DNA from: an uncultured Succinivibrionaceae bacterium
GTDB taxonomy: Bacteria > Pseudomonadota > Gammaproteobacteria > Enterobacterales > Succinivibrionaceae
Length of the DNA: 59,372 nucleotides
NCBI GenBank assembly: GCA_944390105.1
Contig: CALXOV010000016.1
Location: 1 to 59,372, forward strand
Direction of reading: 5' to 3'
Part shown: piece after piece, positions 24,534-33,975 of the stretch
How positions within the stretch are numbered: the first letter of the stretch is position 1
Layout of the letters: the number at the start of each line of letters is the position of its first letter
The notes under the pieces: model-generated
The model's database searches: none
What the model was told of the DNA's origin: nothing
Seen by the model: only the letters and a program-made list of their open reading frames with translations
Translations under genes and position numbers: made by a program

Positions 24534-25865
24534 TTGAAGAAGTTTACCCGCAATTTAGCGCTGGCCCTGTCGCTCATTTTCGGCGCCGGTGCTGCAGCGG
24601 CCGCTGAAGAGCCGCTGGACTCTGCCGCTGCCATCGTCAACAACGATATTATTCTGCAGAGCGAATTAGACAAAGCCTCATCCAACCTTGCGCGCAGCCT
24701 GCAGCGCAGCGGCCGCAGTTTAGACGAAATCAGTGCACGCAAAGCTGCCCTTGAGAGCCTGATCACCCGTTCCTTAGTGCTGCAGCTAGCGCAGAGCCAA
24801 GGCATTGCGTTAACCGATATGCAGCTTGATGCTGCTCTCGCGCAAAGTGCCGCCCAGCGCGGAGTGAGTGTACAGGAATTGCTGTCAAGTATTAGCCCGG
24901 GACTTTCCCCCGCGCAGGCCCGCGAACAATTTCGTGACGAGCTTATCTTAAATGAAGTACGCCGCGCCCGCGTGCGTGCACGCATCAATGTATCGGATAC
25001 CGAAGTTGACCTGCTAGCGCAGAATCTGCGCAAAGTCGGTAGCATTGAGCCGCAATACCATTTAGCCCAGATCATAGTGCCGGTACAGGACAATAATGCC
25101 GCACAAGCTAATCGCACCGTAGCCTCAATCCGCCAGCAGCTGCGCGAAGGTGCGGATTTCAATACCTTAGCGGCACGCTATGCCATCGGCTCGGCAGCCT
25201 CACAGGCAGGCGACTTAGGCTACCTGCCCGAAACACAGGTGCCAATTCCTTTCCTGCCAGCTTTGCTTAAAGCCAAGCCGGGCGATATCTTAGGGCCGTT
25301 CCGCTCCCCCTTTGGCATTCATCTACTCAAGCTATACGATGTGTCGCATGATGCCGTAGAGCCGATTGCGCTCTATGACGCCAGCCACATTCTGCTGCAG
25401 ACCTCCATCATTTTCTCGGATGAAGCTGCCCGCAATGAGCTTACGGCCTTAAAAGCACAGATTGAGTCCGGAGAAATTTCCTTTGCCGAGGCGGCACGCC
25501 GCTACTCAGAAGACCCCGGTTCAGCCATTAACGGCGGCAGCTTAGGCTATGCTACCCCCGAACGCTACGATCCGCTGTTTGCCCGCGCCATGGTGGCGCT
25601 ACGCCCCGGTCAAGTCTCTGAGCCGATAAAATCGAGCTTTGGCTGGCACTTAATTTACTTAAAGGACATTAAGATCGATAAAGACTCCGATGAAGCCTAT
25701 CGCCAGAAAGCACGCGATCTCATTTACCGCCGTCTGTATCAGGAGGAAGCCTCCGCTTGGGAGCGCGAGTTGCGCGACAGCGCCTATATTCATGTAATGG
25801 ATCCGACCTTAGTTAATGCCCATATTGACATGGATCAGGATGCCGCCCCGGGCGCCTTGCCCTAA
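24534..25865 (+). CDS. surA: periplasmic chaperone / peptidyl-prolyl isomerase SurA
   Basis: About 443 residues from the TTG at 24534, chosen because GAGGA precedes it by ten bases and it directly gives a signal peptide, KKFTRNLALALSLIFGAGAAAAA; the ATG at 24513 would swallow that ribosome binding site. Order: N-terminal chaperone region (SAAAIVNNDIILQSELD, RKAALESLITRSLVLQLA), then two parvulin domains (YHLAQIIVPVQ to SPFGIHLLKLYD, and ASHILLQTS to SSFGWHLIYLKDI), and a C-terminal helix. SurA escorts outer-membrane proteins, including LptD, whose gene lies just upstream. Confidence 0.95.
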   Translation: MKKFTRNLALALSLIFGAGAAAAAEEPLDSAAAIVNNDIILQSELDKASSNLARSLQRSGRSLDEISARKAALESLITRSLVLQLAQSQGIALTDMQLDAALAQSAAQRGVSVQELLSSISPGLSPAQAREQFRDELILNEVRRARVRARINVSDTEVDLLAQNLRKVGSIEPQYHLAQIIVPVQDNNAAQANRTVASIRQQLREGADFNTLAARYAIGSAASQAGDLGYLPETQVPIPFLPALLKAKPGDILGPFRSPFGIHLLKLYDVSHDAVEPIALYDASHILLQTSIIFSDEAARNELTALKAQIESGEISFAEAARRYSEDPGSAINGGSLGYATPERYDPLFARAMVALRPGQVSEPIKSSFGWHLIYLKDIKIDKDSDEAYRQKARDLIYRRLYQEEASAWERELRDSAYIHVMDPTLVNAHIDMDQDAAPGALP

Positions 25866-25898
25866 GCGCACGCCTTGCTTCTAAGGACCGACCTTACG

Positions 25899-25928
25899 CG
25901 GCCGCCGCGGCATGTGCCGCCGCGGCCG
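25899..25928 (+). other. GC-rich hairpin between surA and pdxA
   Basis: Arms 25899-25912 and 25915-25928 match at 13 of 14 positions around a 2-base centre, followed by TACTTATTTT. It may act as a partial terminator or an mRNA-processing/stability element that tunes pdxA relative to surA. The pdxA ribosome binding site GAGGA lies just downstream. Confidence 0.5.
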
Positions 25929-25949
25929 TACTTATTTTGAGGAATAACT

Positions 25950-26990
25950 ATGCACTCACGCATTGTGGTTACCGCCGGTGAAGGCGCCGGTATCGGCCCC
26001 GAGCTGTGCTATTACTTAGCAACGTGCACGTGGCCGCAGCAGCTAGTGGTCATTGCCGATAAAGCGATGCTTCAAGCGCGCCTTGAACTATGCGCCCAAG
26101 CCCCGACTCGCCGGAAAGATTACGGCACGCTGGCGCTTACCCTACACGACTATGATCCAGCTGACCGGAGTCCTGCTCCTGTCGGCACCCTTATCGTGCT
26201 TGATGTGAAAGCCGCGCAACCGCCGCAGCCTGGACGGCTCGATGCGCGCAATGCGCCATATGTTTTAAATTGTCTTAAACGCGCCCATCAGGGCTTAATG
26301 CAAGATGAGTTTGCCGCCTTAGTCACCGGCCCCATCAGTAAAGAAATCATTGATTCACCAACCCTGCACTTTACCGGACACACCGAGTACCTGCAGCAGC
26401 TGTGCGGAGTTAAGCGCGTGGTCATGCTCCTTGGCTGTCCGCAGATGAAAGTAGCGCTAGCCACCACCCATCTGCCGCTTAAAGAGGTTAGTAGCGCACT
26501 TACCCCTGAGCTACTTTATGAGGTCATCACCATCTTGCATCATGATCTGGAGGAAAAATTTGGCATTGTAAAGCCGCTTATCTGCGTAGCCGGTCTCAAT
26601 CCCCATGCGGGGGAAAATGGTCATTTAGGCACGGAAGAGCTCACCACCATTATCCCGACCCTGCAGCAGCTGCGCGCGGCCGGTTATAATGTGCAAGGCC
26701 CCTTGCCAGCGGACACCATGTTCAGCCCGCAGAACTTGAAACAGGCCGCTGCCTTCTTGTGCATGTATCATGATCAGGGGCTGCCGGTGCTTAAATTTGC
26801 CAACTTTGCATCAGGCTACAATACAACCTTAGGGTTGCCCTACATCCGCACCTCAGTGGATCACGGCACCGCGCTGAGCTTAGCCGGCAGCGGCGCGGCC
26901 GCCCCTACTTCCCTTATCTGCGCCGTTAAGCTGGCCGCCGACATGGCAGACAAGCGCCAGCGCTATGCTGCGGCCCACGCTGGAGAATAA
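25950..26990 (+). CDS. pdxA: 4-hydroxythreonine-4-phosphate dehydrogenase
   Basis: 346 residues. Recognised by [73 protein letters not shown] and [31 protein letters not shown]. The divalent metal is held by conserved His residues in the TGHTEY, THLPL and YHDQGL segments. It oxidises 4-phosphohydroxy-L-threonine with NAD in pyridoxal phosphate synthesis. Placement between surA and rsmA is the classical gammaproteobacterial order; the rsmA start follows its stop by two bases. Confidence 0.95.
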   Translation: MHSRIVVTAGEGAGIGPELCYYLATCTWPQQLVVIADKAMLQARLELCAQAPTRRKDYGTLALTLHDYDPADRSPAPVGTLIVLDVKAAQPPQPGRLDARNAPYVLNCLKRAHQGLMQDEFAALVTGPISKEIIDSPTLHFTGHTEYLQQLCGVKRVVMLLGCPQMKVALATTHLPLKEVSSALTPELLYEVITILHHDLEEKFGIVKPLICVAGLNPHAGENGHLGTEELTTIIPTLQQLRAAGYNVQGPLPADTMFSPQNLKQAAAFLCMYHDQGLPVLKFANFASGYNTTLGLPYIRTSVDHGTALSLAGSGAAAPTSLICAVKLAADMADKRQRYAAAHAGE

Positions 26991-26992
26991 CT

Positions 26993-27859
26993 ATGGCCTT
27001 GCCTCCGCCGCACTTAAAAGCGCGCAAGCGCTTTGGACAAAACTTTTTAATTGATGACTACATCATCGGATCAATTGTCAATGCAATCAACCCCAAGCCC
27101 GGACAGTATTTAGTAGAAATTGGCCCGGGGCATGCCGCACTTACCCGGCCGGTGCTAGAACGCGCCGGCGCTCTAACGGCCATTGAGCTCGATCGCGATT
27201 TAGCTGAAATCCTGCGCCATGATCCCTTTTTAAAAGGCCTGACCTTAATTGAAGGCGATGCGCTTAAAGTCGACTTTGCCGCACTGCCCGGCAGCGGGGA
27301 GTTGCGCGTCTTTGGCAATCTGCCTTATAACATCACCTCGCCGCTGATTTTTCATCTCCTTGAGCAGCCGGGGATTAAAGACATGCACTTTATGCTGCAA
27401 AAAGAGGTGGTGGAGCGGCTGGCTGCAGGACCGCACAGCAAGAACTATGGTCGCCTTACCGTGATGGCGCAGTTTTATGCTGAAGTCATTCCGGTGCTAG
27501 AAGTGCCGCCGCGTGCCTTCCGCCCGATGCCCAAAGTAGACTCGGCCGTAGTAAGGCTGCTGCCAAAAGCTTTAAGCCCCGAGATTAAAGCGTTGGCTCC
27601 TGCCTTAAAGCTTACTGTCGCTGCAGCTTTCAGCGCACGGCGCAAAACTCTGCGCAATGCGCTACAGAACTTAAAACTAAGTGCTCAAGAGCTAAATGCT
27701 CTGCCCTGCGATTTAAGTCTGCGCGCCGAAGATTTAAGCCTCAATGACTATATTACGCTATCCTGTGCAATCAAAGATCTGCAGGACAGCGGGCGTCTGC
27801 CAACCGCTAATCCGGAACAGAACGCACTGCTAGGACAGCATCCTAATACGGAGGAATAA
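26993..27859 (+). CDS. rsmA: 16S rRNA dimethyladenosine transferase RsmA (KsgA)
   Basis: 288 residues. [18 protein letters not shown], the SAM motif [37 protein letters not shown] and the catalytic [17 protein letters not shown] are all present; [17 protein letters not shown] and [12 protein letters not shown] follow. It dimethylates A1518 and A1519 of 16S rRNA late in 30S assembly. The start, two bases after pdxA, and the stop, three bases before rsmC, indicate a tight operon. The C-terminal 20 residues extend a little beyond the E. coli protein. Confidence 0.95.
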   Translation: MALPPPHLKARKRFGQNFLIDDYIIGSIVNAINPKPGQYLVEIGPGHAALTRPVLERAGALTAIELDRDLAEILRHDPFLKGLTLIEGDALKVDFAALPGSGELRVFGNLPYNITSPLIFHLLEQPGIKDMHFMLQKEVVERLAAGPHSKNYGRLTVMAQFYAEVIPVLEVPPRAFRPMPKVDSAVVRLLPKALSPEIKALAPALKLTVAAAFSARRKTLRNALQNLKLSAQELNALPCDLSLRAEDLSLNDYITLSCAIKDLQDSGRLPTANPEQNALLGQHPNTEE

Positions 27860-27862
27860 CTC

Positions 27863-29047
27863 ATGGCTGACGTTAACTCACCGCTTTTACAGCTGCTGCA
27901 GCGCAATGCGGAAATATTTGCCGGAAAGCGGGTGCTGTTTGTCGGCGCTATTTACGATCCGGCGCTACTGCAGCTTACTAAAAGCAGTGCCCGCGCACAG
28001 GTGCTGTGCGACAGCTTTGCCTGCGCCAAGCAGATGGCCGCCATGCTAGGACAGACGCTGCAACCCAAGCTGACAGCGACCGCGACACTTAAGCACATCA
28101 GCGTAACCTTTGCTCCGCGCCAGCTCTTTACCCCCGAGCCCTGCGATATTCTCTGCCTGCTTCTTGATAAGACCAAGGCAGTAAATCAAGCGCTGCTCCA
28201 TGAGCTATCCCCTTACGTAGCTCCCAGCGGCATGATTTTAGCCGCCGGAGCCAATGATGCAGGCGGCAAGAGTGCCGACACCTACTTAAAGCCCCATGGA
28301 CGCTGCGGTAAACTTGATACAGCGCGCAAATGCACGCTGTGGCAGCTGCTGCCTGATGCAGACAAACCTTTTGCCGCTCCGCCGACGGCTTTAACCTTAA
28401 AGCCTGAAGAAAAGATGGCGCTGCTTACAGCCCTTAATTCTCATGATTTTAGCAAGGTAGCGCTCTCACTTGCCGACAAGCCCCGGCTTGAACTTGAAGA
28501 TGCGCAGCTGTTGCAGGATTGTCAGGTCTTCAGCCCCGGACGTATTGATGACGGCACTTTGCTGCTCCTAGATGCGCTAGCTGAGGCGCCTACTATGGAA
28601 CAGGCTCCGGCGCTGGATTTGTGCTGCGGCTGCGGCATCGTTGGCTTGCAGCTACATTATCAAGGCTTTGCCGTCAGTGCCTGCGATAATTCAGCGGCGG
28701 CCCTCTTTGTCACCATACTAAATTACGCAACAGCGCACATTCTTGAGCCGCTTGAGCAGGAGCGCATACTACCCTCGGATATGCTCACTGACCTGCCCGC
28801 TGATATGCGCTATGCGTTAATTGCGGTCAATCCTCCCTTCCATCAAGGAGTGAAAACCGACAATAGCTTAAGCCGCAATTTGTTGAATGCCGCTCCCGAA
28901 CGCTTATTGCCCGAGGGCAGTTTAGTTATCGTCGGCAATACCTTTTTACAGTATGACAAGGCGCTGCGCTGCCATTTTGCCTTAGTCAAAGACCTGCGCC
29001 GCACCACGCGCTTTGCCGTGCAACGGGCCGCTCAGCCGAGGCTATAA
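27863..29047 (+). CDS. rsmC: 16S rRNA guanine-N2-methyltransferase RsmC
   Basis: 394 residues with the tandem fold of the RsmC/RlmG group: a degenerate N-terminal methyltransferase-like domain (about 1-190) and a C-terminal catalytic domain with LDLCCGCGIVGLQL as the SAM motif and VNPPFHQGVKTD as the NPPF substrate motif. RsmC makes m2G1207 in 16S rRNA; RlmG makes m2G1835 in 23S rRNA. N-terminal similarity (EIFAGKRVLFVGAIYDPALLQL) favours RsmC. It takes the position where E. coli has apaG/apaH after rsmA, forming an rRNA-methylation pair. Confidence 0.8.
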   Translation: MADVNSPLLQLLQRNAEIFAGKRVLFVGAIYDPALLQLTKSSARAQVLCDSFACAKQMAAMLGQTLQPKLTATATLKHISVTFAPRQLFTPEPCDILCLLLDKTKAVNQALLHELSPYVAPSGMILAAGANDAGGKSADTYLKPHGRCGKLDTARKCTLWQLLPDADKPFAAPPTALTLKPEEKMALLTALNSHDFSKVALSLADKPRLELEDAQLLQDCQVFSPGRIDDGTLLLLDALAEAPTMEQAPALDLCCGCGIVGLQLHYQGFAVSACDNSAAALFVTILNYATAHILEPLEQERILPSDMLTDLPADMRYALIAVNPPFHQGVKTDNSLSRNLLNAAPERLLPEGSLVIVGNTFLQYDKALRCHFALVKDLRRTTRFAVQRAAQPRL

Positions 29048-29208
29048 CCCCCAGCGTCGTGCCTTTTTCTGCTACAGTGCTGGCAATTTTTGCACAGCAA
29101 AGCGCGACGCGTACGCTATTTACATGTAAGATCACATCAGAAAACGCAGTCAAGGCCGAAGTCTTAACTGCAGATGTGATTTTTGCCAGCCACGCAGTGG
29201 AGCGTGCC

Positions 29209-30663
29209 ATGACGCAGTTTGATGAACGTAATATTTCAATGCTAATTGATCTCTACGAGATCATGATGGCCAACGGCTATTTTGTAAACAATGAAGCCGA
29301 AACCGAAGTTATCTTCGATGTGTTCTACCGCAAAAACCCGGACAATGCCGGTTTTGCCATCTATGCAGGTCTTGAGCAGGTGCTTGACTATCTTGAGAAT
29401 CTGCATTTTGATGCGGATGATATAGCATATCTGCGCAGCCTCAATCTCTTTAATGACACTTTCCTTAATGCGCTTAAAGACTATCATTTCCGCGGCACCG
29501 TGCTGTCGATGCCCGAGGGTACCATCATGTACCCGTATGAACCTGTCATGACGGTAAAAGCTCCGCTTTTAGATGCGCAGATCATTGAAACTGCGGTACT
29601 CACGCAGATTAATCATCAATCTTTGATTGCCACTAAGACCCAGCGCATTGTTAATGCCGCCCAAGGGCGTGCGGTAGCTGATTTTGGCGCGCGCCGTGCG
29701 CACAATGTGGATAGTGCAGTCTACGGTGCACGCGCAGCTTATATCGGCGGAGCCACGGGCAGTGCTACGCTGCTTGCCGGAAAGATGTTCAATATTCCAG
29801 CCAGCGGCACCATGGCCCACAGCTTTGTGATGTTCCATGAAGATGAATACACTGCCTTTAAGCTCTTTGCCGAACTCTATCCTGACCGCTCGGTACTGCT
29901 CGTGGACACTTACGATGTATTAGCCTCGGGCATTCCCAATGCCATCCGGGTAGCGCATGAGGTCTTAGAGCCCATGGGCAAGCGCCTGCAGGGTATTCGC
30001 ATAGACTCAGGCGACCTGGCCTATCTATCTAAGGAAGCACGACGTATGCTTGATGCAGCGGGACTTCAAGACTGCAAGATTGTGGCCTCCAACAGCCTTG
30101 ATGAATACACCATCCGCTCTCTGCTCAATCAAGGCGGTTGTATTGACTCCTTTGGTGTCGGCGAGCGTTTAATTACCGCCAAGAGCGATCCGGTATTCGG
30201 TGCCGTGTATAAATTAGCCGCAGTCAAACAGTACGGCGTATTCCGCCCTAAGATCAAAATTTCGGAGAATGCCGAAAAGATCACCAACCCTGGCGAAAAG
30301 AAATTGTGGCGCATCTACAATGATACCGGCCATGCCGTAGCTGACCTGATTACGCTCGCTCACGAAAAGCCTGACTTCACTAAGCCGTATGCTTACGTCG
30401 ATCCGCGCAAACCGTGGAAGCGCGCCTCCTTTGTCGGATGCACTGGCAAGCCACTGCTGCGGGAGGTGATGAAAGAGGGCAAGCGCATCGAACGCGTACA
30501 CAGCTTAGATGAAATCCGCAGCTATGTGGCCTATCAGCTCAAGCACGAAATTTGGCCTGAAGAGCAGCGTTTTGAAAATCCGCACCACCACTTCCTTGAT
30601 ATGAGCCCGACCTACTATCAAATGAAGATGGAGCTTTTAGAGCAAGCGCAGAATTTCAGCTAG
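29209..30663 (+). CDS. pncB: nicotinate phosphoribosyltransferase
   Basis: 484 residues from the ATG at 29209 (GGAG six bases before), which begins TQFDERNISMLIDLYEIMMANGYF; a frame from 29059 adds an unsupported 50 residues. Motifs: EVIFDVFYRKNPDNAGFAIYAGLEQ, FGARRAHNVDSAVYGARAAYIGG, SGTMAHSFVMFHEDE, GIRIDSGDLAYLSKEARRML and DSFGVGERLITAKSDPVFG. It converts nicotinate and PRPP to nicotinate mononucleotide in NAD salvage. This is the long (PncB2-type) form common in Firmicutes and Actinobacteria; E. coli PncB is about 400 residues. A hairpin follows the stop. Confidence 0.93.
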   Translation: MTQFDERNISMLIDLYEIMMANGYFVNNEAETEVIFDVFYRKNPDNAGFAIYAGLEQVLDYLENLHFDADDIAYLRSLNLFNDTFLNALKDYHFRGTVLSMPEGTIMYPYEPVMTVKAPLLDAQIIETAVLTQINHQSLIATKTQRIVNAAQGRAVADFGARRAHNVDSAVYGARAAYIGGATGSATLLAGKMFNIPASGTMAHSFVMFHEDEYTAFKLFAELYPDRSVLLVDTYDVLASGIPNAIRVAHEVLEPMGKRLQGIRIDSGDLAYLSKEARRMLDAAGLQDCKIVASNSLDEYTIRSLLNQGGCIDSFGVGERLITAKSDPVFGAVYKLAAVKQYGVFRPKIKISENAEKITNPGEKKLWRIYNDTGHAVADLITLAHEKPDFTKPYAYVDPRKPWKRASFVGCTGKPLLREVMKEGKRIERVHSLDEIRSYVAYQLKHEIWPEEQRFENPHHHFLDMSPTYYQMKMELLEQAQNFS

Positions 30664-30690
30664 GCCCCGCCGCCACTGACTTGCCATAAA

Positions 30691-30720
30691 CTGCAGCTGC
30701 CGCAACCGCGGTAGCTACAG
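30691..30720 (+). terminator. hairpin after pncB, probable terminator
   Basis: Arms 30691-30703 and 30708-30720 pair over 13 positions with one mismatch and one G-U around AACC. Only a weak U-run (CCTTTGCT) follows. Confidence 0.45.
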
Positions 30721-30900
30721 ACCCTTTGCTCCTATAGTCTGCAAGTTCCATTTCACGCAGCTTTTACAGCATAAAAATCCTGAGCTTAAGCTCAAAATTG
30801 CCGACGCGGTCAATAAATTAACCTGCCAATTTAAGTATGCTAGAAGCATGGTGCAGGTTTACCTGCCGCTTTATTCTATGCAGACCATGAGGATGTATTT

Positions 30901-32145
30901 ATGTCAGGCGTTTTAGGCATGATTTTAGCTGGCGGTGAAGGTACCCGACTGATGCCGCTTACCAAATCGCGTAGCAAACCGTCAGTACCTTTCGGCGGCA
31001 GTTACCGCCTCATTGATTTCGTGCTCAACAACTTCATTAACTCCGGCATTATTCGGCTGTTTGTGATCACGCAGTACAAGTCGCAGTCATTGTACATGCA
31101 CTTAAAGAACGGCTGGACCGTAAGCGGCATCCCCGGATGCTTTATTGATCCAATTCCGGCACAGATGCGCACCGGCAAAGAATGGTATCAAGGCACTGCT
31201 GACGCCATTTATCAAAATCTCACCTTTATTGAAGATCAATATCCAGATAATGTCTGCATCTTCGGCTCTGATCATATCTACAAGATGGACATCCGCCAGA
31301 TGTTGGATTATCACAATGCCAATAAAGCCGATATGACGATTGCTGCCATCCGCATGCCGAGCAAGGATGTAGCAAAGCGCTTTGGCGTTATTGAAGTGGA
31401 CATGGAAGGACGCATGATCGGTTTTGCCGAAAAACCGGATATCCCCAAGGAAATCCCGGGCGACCCCGGCTACAGCTTAGTGTCGATGGGCAATTACATC
31501 TTCAATGCCCAAGTCTTAAAGCAAGAGCTTGAGCAGGATGCGCGCAATCCCAACAGCCGCCATGATTTTGGTAATGACATCATTCCGCATTTATTCCCGC
31601 GCGGTAATGTATTTGTCTATGATTTATCGAATAATGTGATTCAAGGTGAGCCTAGCGACGTATACTGGCGCGATGTCGGATCGATTGATGCCTATTGGGA
31701 TGCACACATGGACTTAGTCGGCTCCAATCCGATTTTTTCGCTGTTCAACCCTAAATGGCCGTTGCACACTTACTACCCGCCGCTGCCGCCGGCTACCTTC
31801 TCCGATACACAGCACAATCACTCCTCAGTGTCGCAATCCATGATTTCAGCCGGCTGCCTGATTGAAGGTGCGGACATTCGCAAGTCAGTATTAGGTTTCC
31901 GCTGTTCAGCCGGCGACGGAGCACAGGTACAAGAAAGCGTGCTCATTGGTGATGTAAAAATCGGCGCCGGTTGCATCGTACGCCGTGCCATCATTGACCG
32001 TGATGTAGAGTTAGCCCCGGGCTTTAGCTTAGGCGTCGACCCGGAACAGGATAAGCGCTTAGTCAATGTCCAAGATAAAAACGGCCCGCAATTGTCACCA
32101 GGCGGCATTATCGTTATTCCCAAGGGGATGCGGCTTGGCTTTTAA
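30901..32145 (+). CDS. glgC: glucose-1-phosphate adenylyltransferase
   Basis: 414 residues. The nucleotidyltransferase motif is MILAGGEGTRLMPLTKSRSK; the activator/substrate region is KPSVPFGGSYRLIDFVLNN; HIYKMD, FAEKPD and DVYWRDVGSIDAYWDAHMDL follow, then a C-terminal left-handed beta-helix. It makes ADP-glucose from glucose-1-phosphate and ATP, the committed step of glycogen synthesis, and is normally controlled by sugar phosphates and AMP. The gene opens a glgC-glgA pair; glgB, glgX and glgP are not in the window. The last residues are shorter than in E. coli GlgC (431 residues). Confidence 0.95.
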   Translation: MSGVLGMILAGGEGTRLMPLTKSRSKPSVPFGGSYRLIDFVLNNFINSGIIRLFVITQYKSQSLYMHLKNGWTVSGIPGCFIDPIPAQMRTGKEWYQGTADAIYQNLTFIEDQYPDNVCIFGSDHIYKMDIRQMLDYHNANKADMTIAAIRMPSKDVAKRFGVIEVDMEGRMIGFAEKPDIPKEIPGDPGYSLVSMGNYIFNAQVLKQELEQDARNPNSRHDFGNDIIPHLFPRGNVFVYDLSNNVIQGEPSDVYWRDVGSIDAYWDAHMDLVGSNPIFSLFNPKWPLHTYYPPLPPATFSDTQHNHSSVSQSMISAGCLIEGADIRKSVLGFRCSAGDGAQVQESVLIGDVKIGAGCIVRRAIIDRDVELAPGFSLGVDPEQDKRLVNVQDKNGPQLSPGGIIVIPKGMRLGF

Positions 32146-32248
32146 CTGACTTTCCTTGCGGAAAATTTTGTACAATGCCTCTGCTGTCCGCAGCTAAATA
32201 CGAAGAATGTGCAGCGCGGACAGGAGTGCTTAACACGGAGATGCTTCC

Positions 32249-33709
32249 TTGAATATTTTATTTATCTCATCTGAAATTGCGGACTTAATGAAAAGCGGTG
32301 GTCTTGCTGACGTAGCTAAAGCCCTGCCCTGCCAGCTTAAAGAAAACGGCCATGATGTTCGCTTGGTTATGCCATGCTACAGCCTTATTAAGGGAGCTTA
32401 CGATTTTCCCATCATCGCCACCGGCTGCATTAATGAAGGCAGTCTTAGCCAAAAGATGGAATATGCGGTGCGCCAGACCTTTGTGGGCGAGCAGAAAGTT
32501 GAAGTCTGGCTGATTGACTATCGCCTCTTCTACGAGCGCAGCTCAATGTATGGCGACAACAATCAGGCCTACGGCGATAACGGGGCGCGCTTTGCCTTCT
32601 TGTCAGCCGCCGCCTTAGATGCCGCCTACCGCTTGGAATTCAGGCCGGATATCGTGCACAGCAATGACTGGCATGCAGCGCTAGCACCGATGCTGTTGCG
32701 CTTTAAGTACGGCTCAAATCCTTTCTTTGATAAGACCCGTTCGGTCATCACCATTCACAACGGTGCCTTCCAAGGCGTATTTGACCGCGGGCAAATCAGC
32801 TTCCTGCCAGAGATTGCCTCGTATTACAATGACATGATCATGCAGGGCTCGTACATTAACTTCCTCAAGTGCGGCGTATTCTTTGCAGATAAGATTAATA
32901 CCGTGTCCCCCGGCTACGCAGCTGAGCTTACCACCTATTTAGGCGGTCACGGCATGGCCAAGAATTTCCAAGACAGAGCGCAAGATCTGTGCGGCATCAT
33001 CAACGGCTGCGATTACAGCGATTGGGATCCATCCACCGATAAGCACTTAAAGATCACCTACGATCTGCAGACCATGGAAGAGAAGATCTTAGGCAAATAC
33101 CTGCTGCAGCGCAAACTCGGCCTGCCGATGGGCGATGCGCCGCTTTACGGTATGGTAGCGCGCCTTACTGATCAAAAGGGCGTCGGTCTGCTGCTGCCGA
33201 TTTTGGATCGCTTCCTGCAGCATAAAGTACAAGTGGTGATTGAAGGTACAGGCGATCCTAACTTTGAAAAGCAGATGCGTGATCTGGCCGCGCGCTATCC
33301 AGACAAGATGCGCTTTGAGCCGGTGTACAATAATGCGCTGGCCCATCAGATTGAAGCCGGTGCAGACTTCTTCTTAATGCCGTCGATTTTCGAGCCGTGC
33401 GGACTCAATCAGATCTACTCCTTGGCCTATGCTACGCTGCCGATTGTGCGCGCAGTGGGCGGTCTTAAGGATACGGTAATTGACTATGACAGCGATCATG
33501 AGCACGGCAATGGCTTTATGTTCTATGACCCCAACCCTGAAGAGCTGCTGTCGCTGCTGCGCCGCACCCTGATCTTCTACTTAGAAGATCCAGATGAAAT
33601 GCGCCGCATTAAGCAAAATGCCATGCGCACGCGCTTTTTATGGAAGGACAGTTGCGCAAAATACGAAGAGCTGTACCGCGAAGCCTTAAAGAAGCCGAAG
33701 TGGTGGTAA
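32249..33709 (+). CDS. glgA: glycogen synthase (ADP-glucose)
   Basis: 486 residues from a TTG start at 32249 with CGGAG eight bases upstream; the nearby ATG at 32241 is out of frame and stops after three codons. It has the GT-B fold of family GT5: the N-terminal ADP-glucose site is KSGGLADVAKALP (KTGGL in most species, here KSGGL), then VHSNDWHAALAPMLLR, ITIHNGAFQG and NTVSPGYAAEL; the C-terminal domain has IFEPCGLNQIYSLAYATLPIVRAVGGLKDTV. It extends glycogen chains with ADP-glucose produced by GlgC, 103 bases upstream. A palindromic repeat lies shortly after the stop. Confidence 0.95.
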   Translation: MNILFISSEIADLMKSGGLADVAKALPCQLKENGHDVRLVMPCYSLIKGAYDFPIIATGCINEGSLSQKMEYAVRQTFVGEQKVEVWLIDYRLFYERSSMYGDNNQAYGDNGARFAFLSAAALDAAYRLEFRPDIVHSNDWHAALAPMLLRFKYGSNPFFDKTRSVITIHNGAFQGVFDRGQISFLPEIASYYNDMIMQGSYINFLKCGVFFADKINTVSPGYAAELTTYLGGHGMAKNFQDRAQDLCGIINGCDYSDWDPSTDKHLKITYDLQTMEEKILGKYLLQRKLGLPMGDAPLYGMVARLTDQKGVGLLLPILDRFLQHKVQVVIEGTGDPNFEKQMRDLAARYPDKMRFEPVYNNALAHQIEAGADFFLMPSIFEPCGLNQIYSLAYATLPIVRAVGGLKDTVIDYDSDHEHGNGFMFYDPNPEELLSLLRRTLIFYLEDPDEMRRIKQNAMRTRFLWKDSCAKYEELYREALKKPKWW

Positions 33710-33726
33710 TAACCCGCGGGAATCAA

Positions 33727-33747
33727 GGGGGCAAGCGGATTGCCCCC
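33727..33747. repeat. short intergenic palindrome (GGGGGCAA...TTGCCCCC)
   Basis: Perfect 8-bp arms around GCGGA, followed by TACGAG. Similar GC-rich palindromes ending in CCCTAY occur near 44577-44600 and 50796-50830. The rest of the gap to 33975 shows no gene. Confidence 0.45.
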
Positions 33748-33975
33748 TACGAGCAACCTAAACCCGCAGGTGCAGAAGTTACACCTTGTTTATAGCGCGA
33801 ACAAGCCTGAATGTATCCTGCAACATTCCTCTTGGCTACGCCATAGCGTTGGGCTTTAGCGCATTAAGGTTTTTGTAGCAAAAATAATACTCCTGCCACC
33901 CCTAGGCTTGGCGCACCGATTCACGCCTAGCACGGCAAGAGCAGCGCTGCTCTAAGGCAGCGCAGCGTTGTAGCT

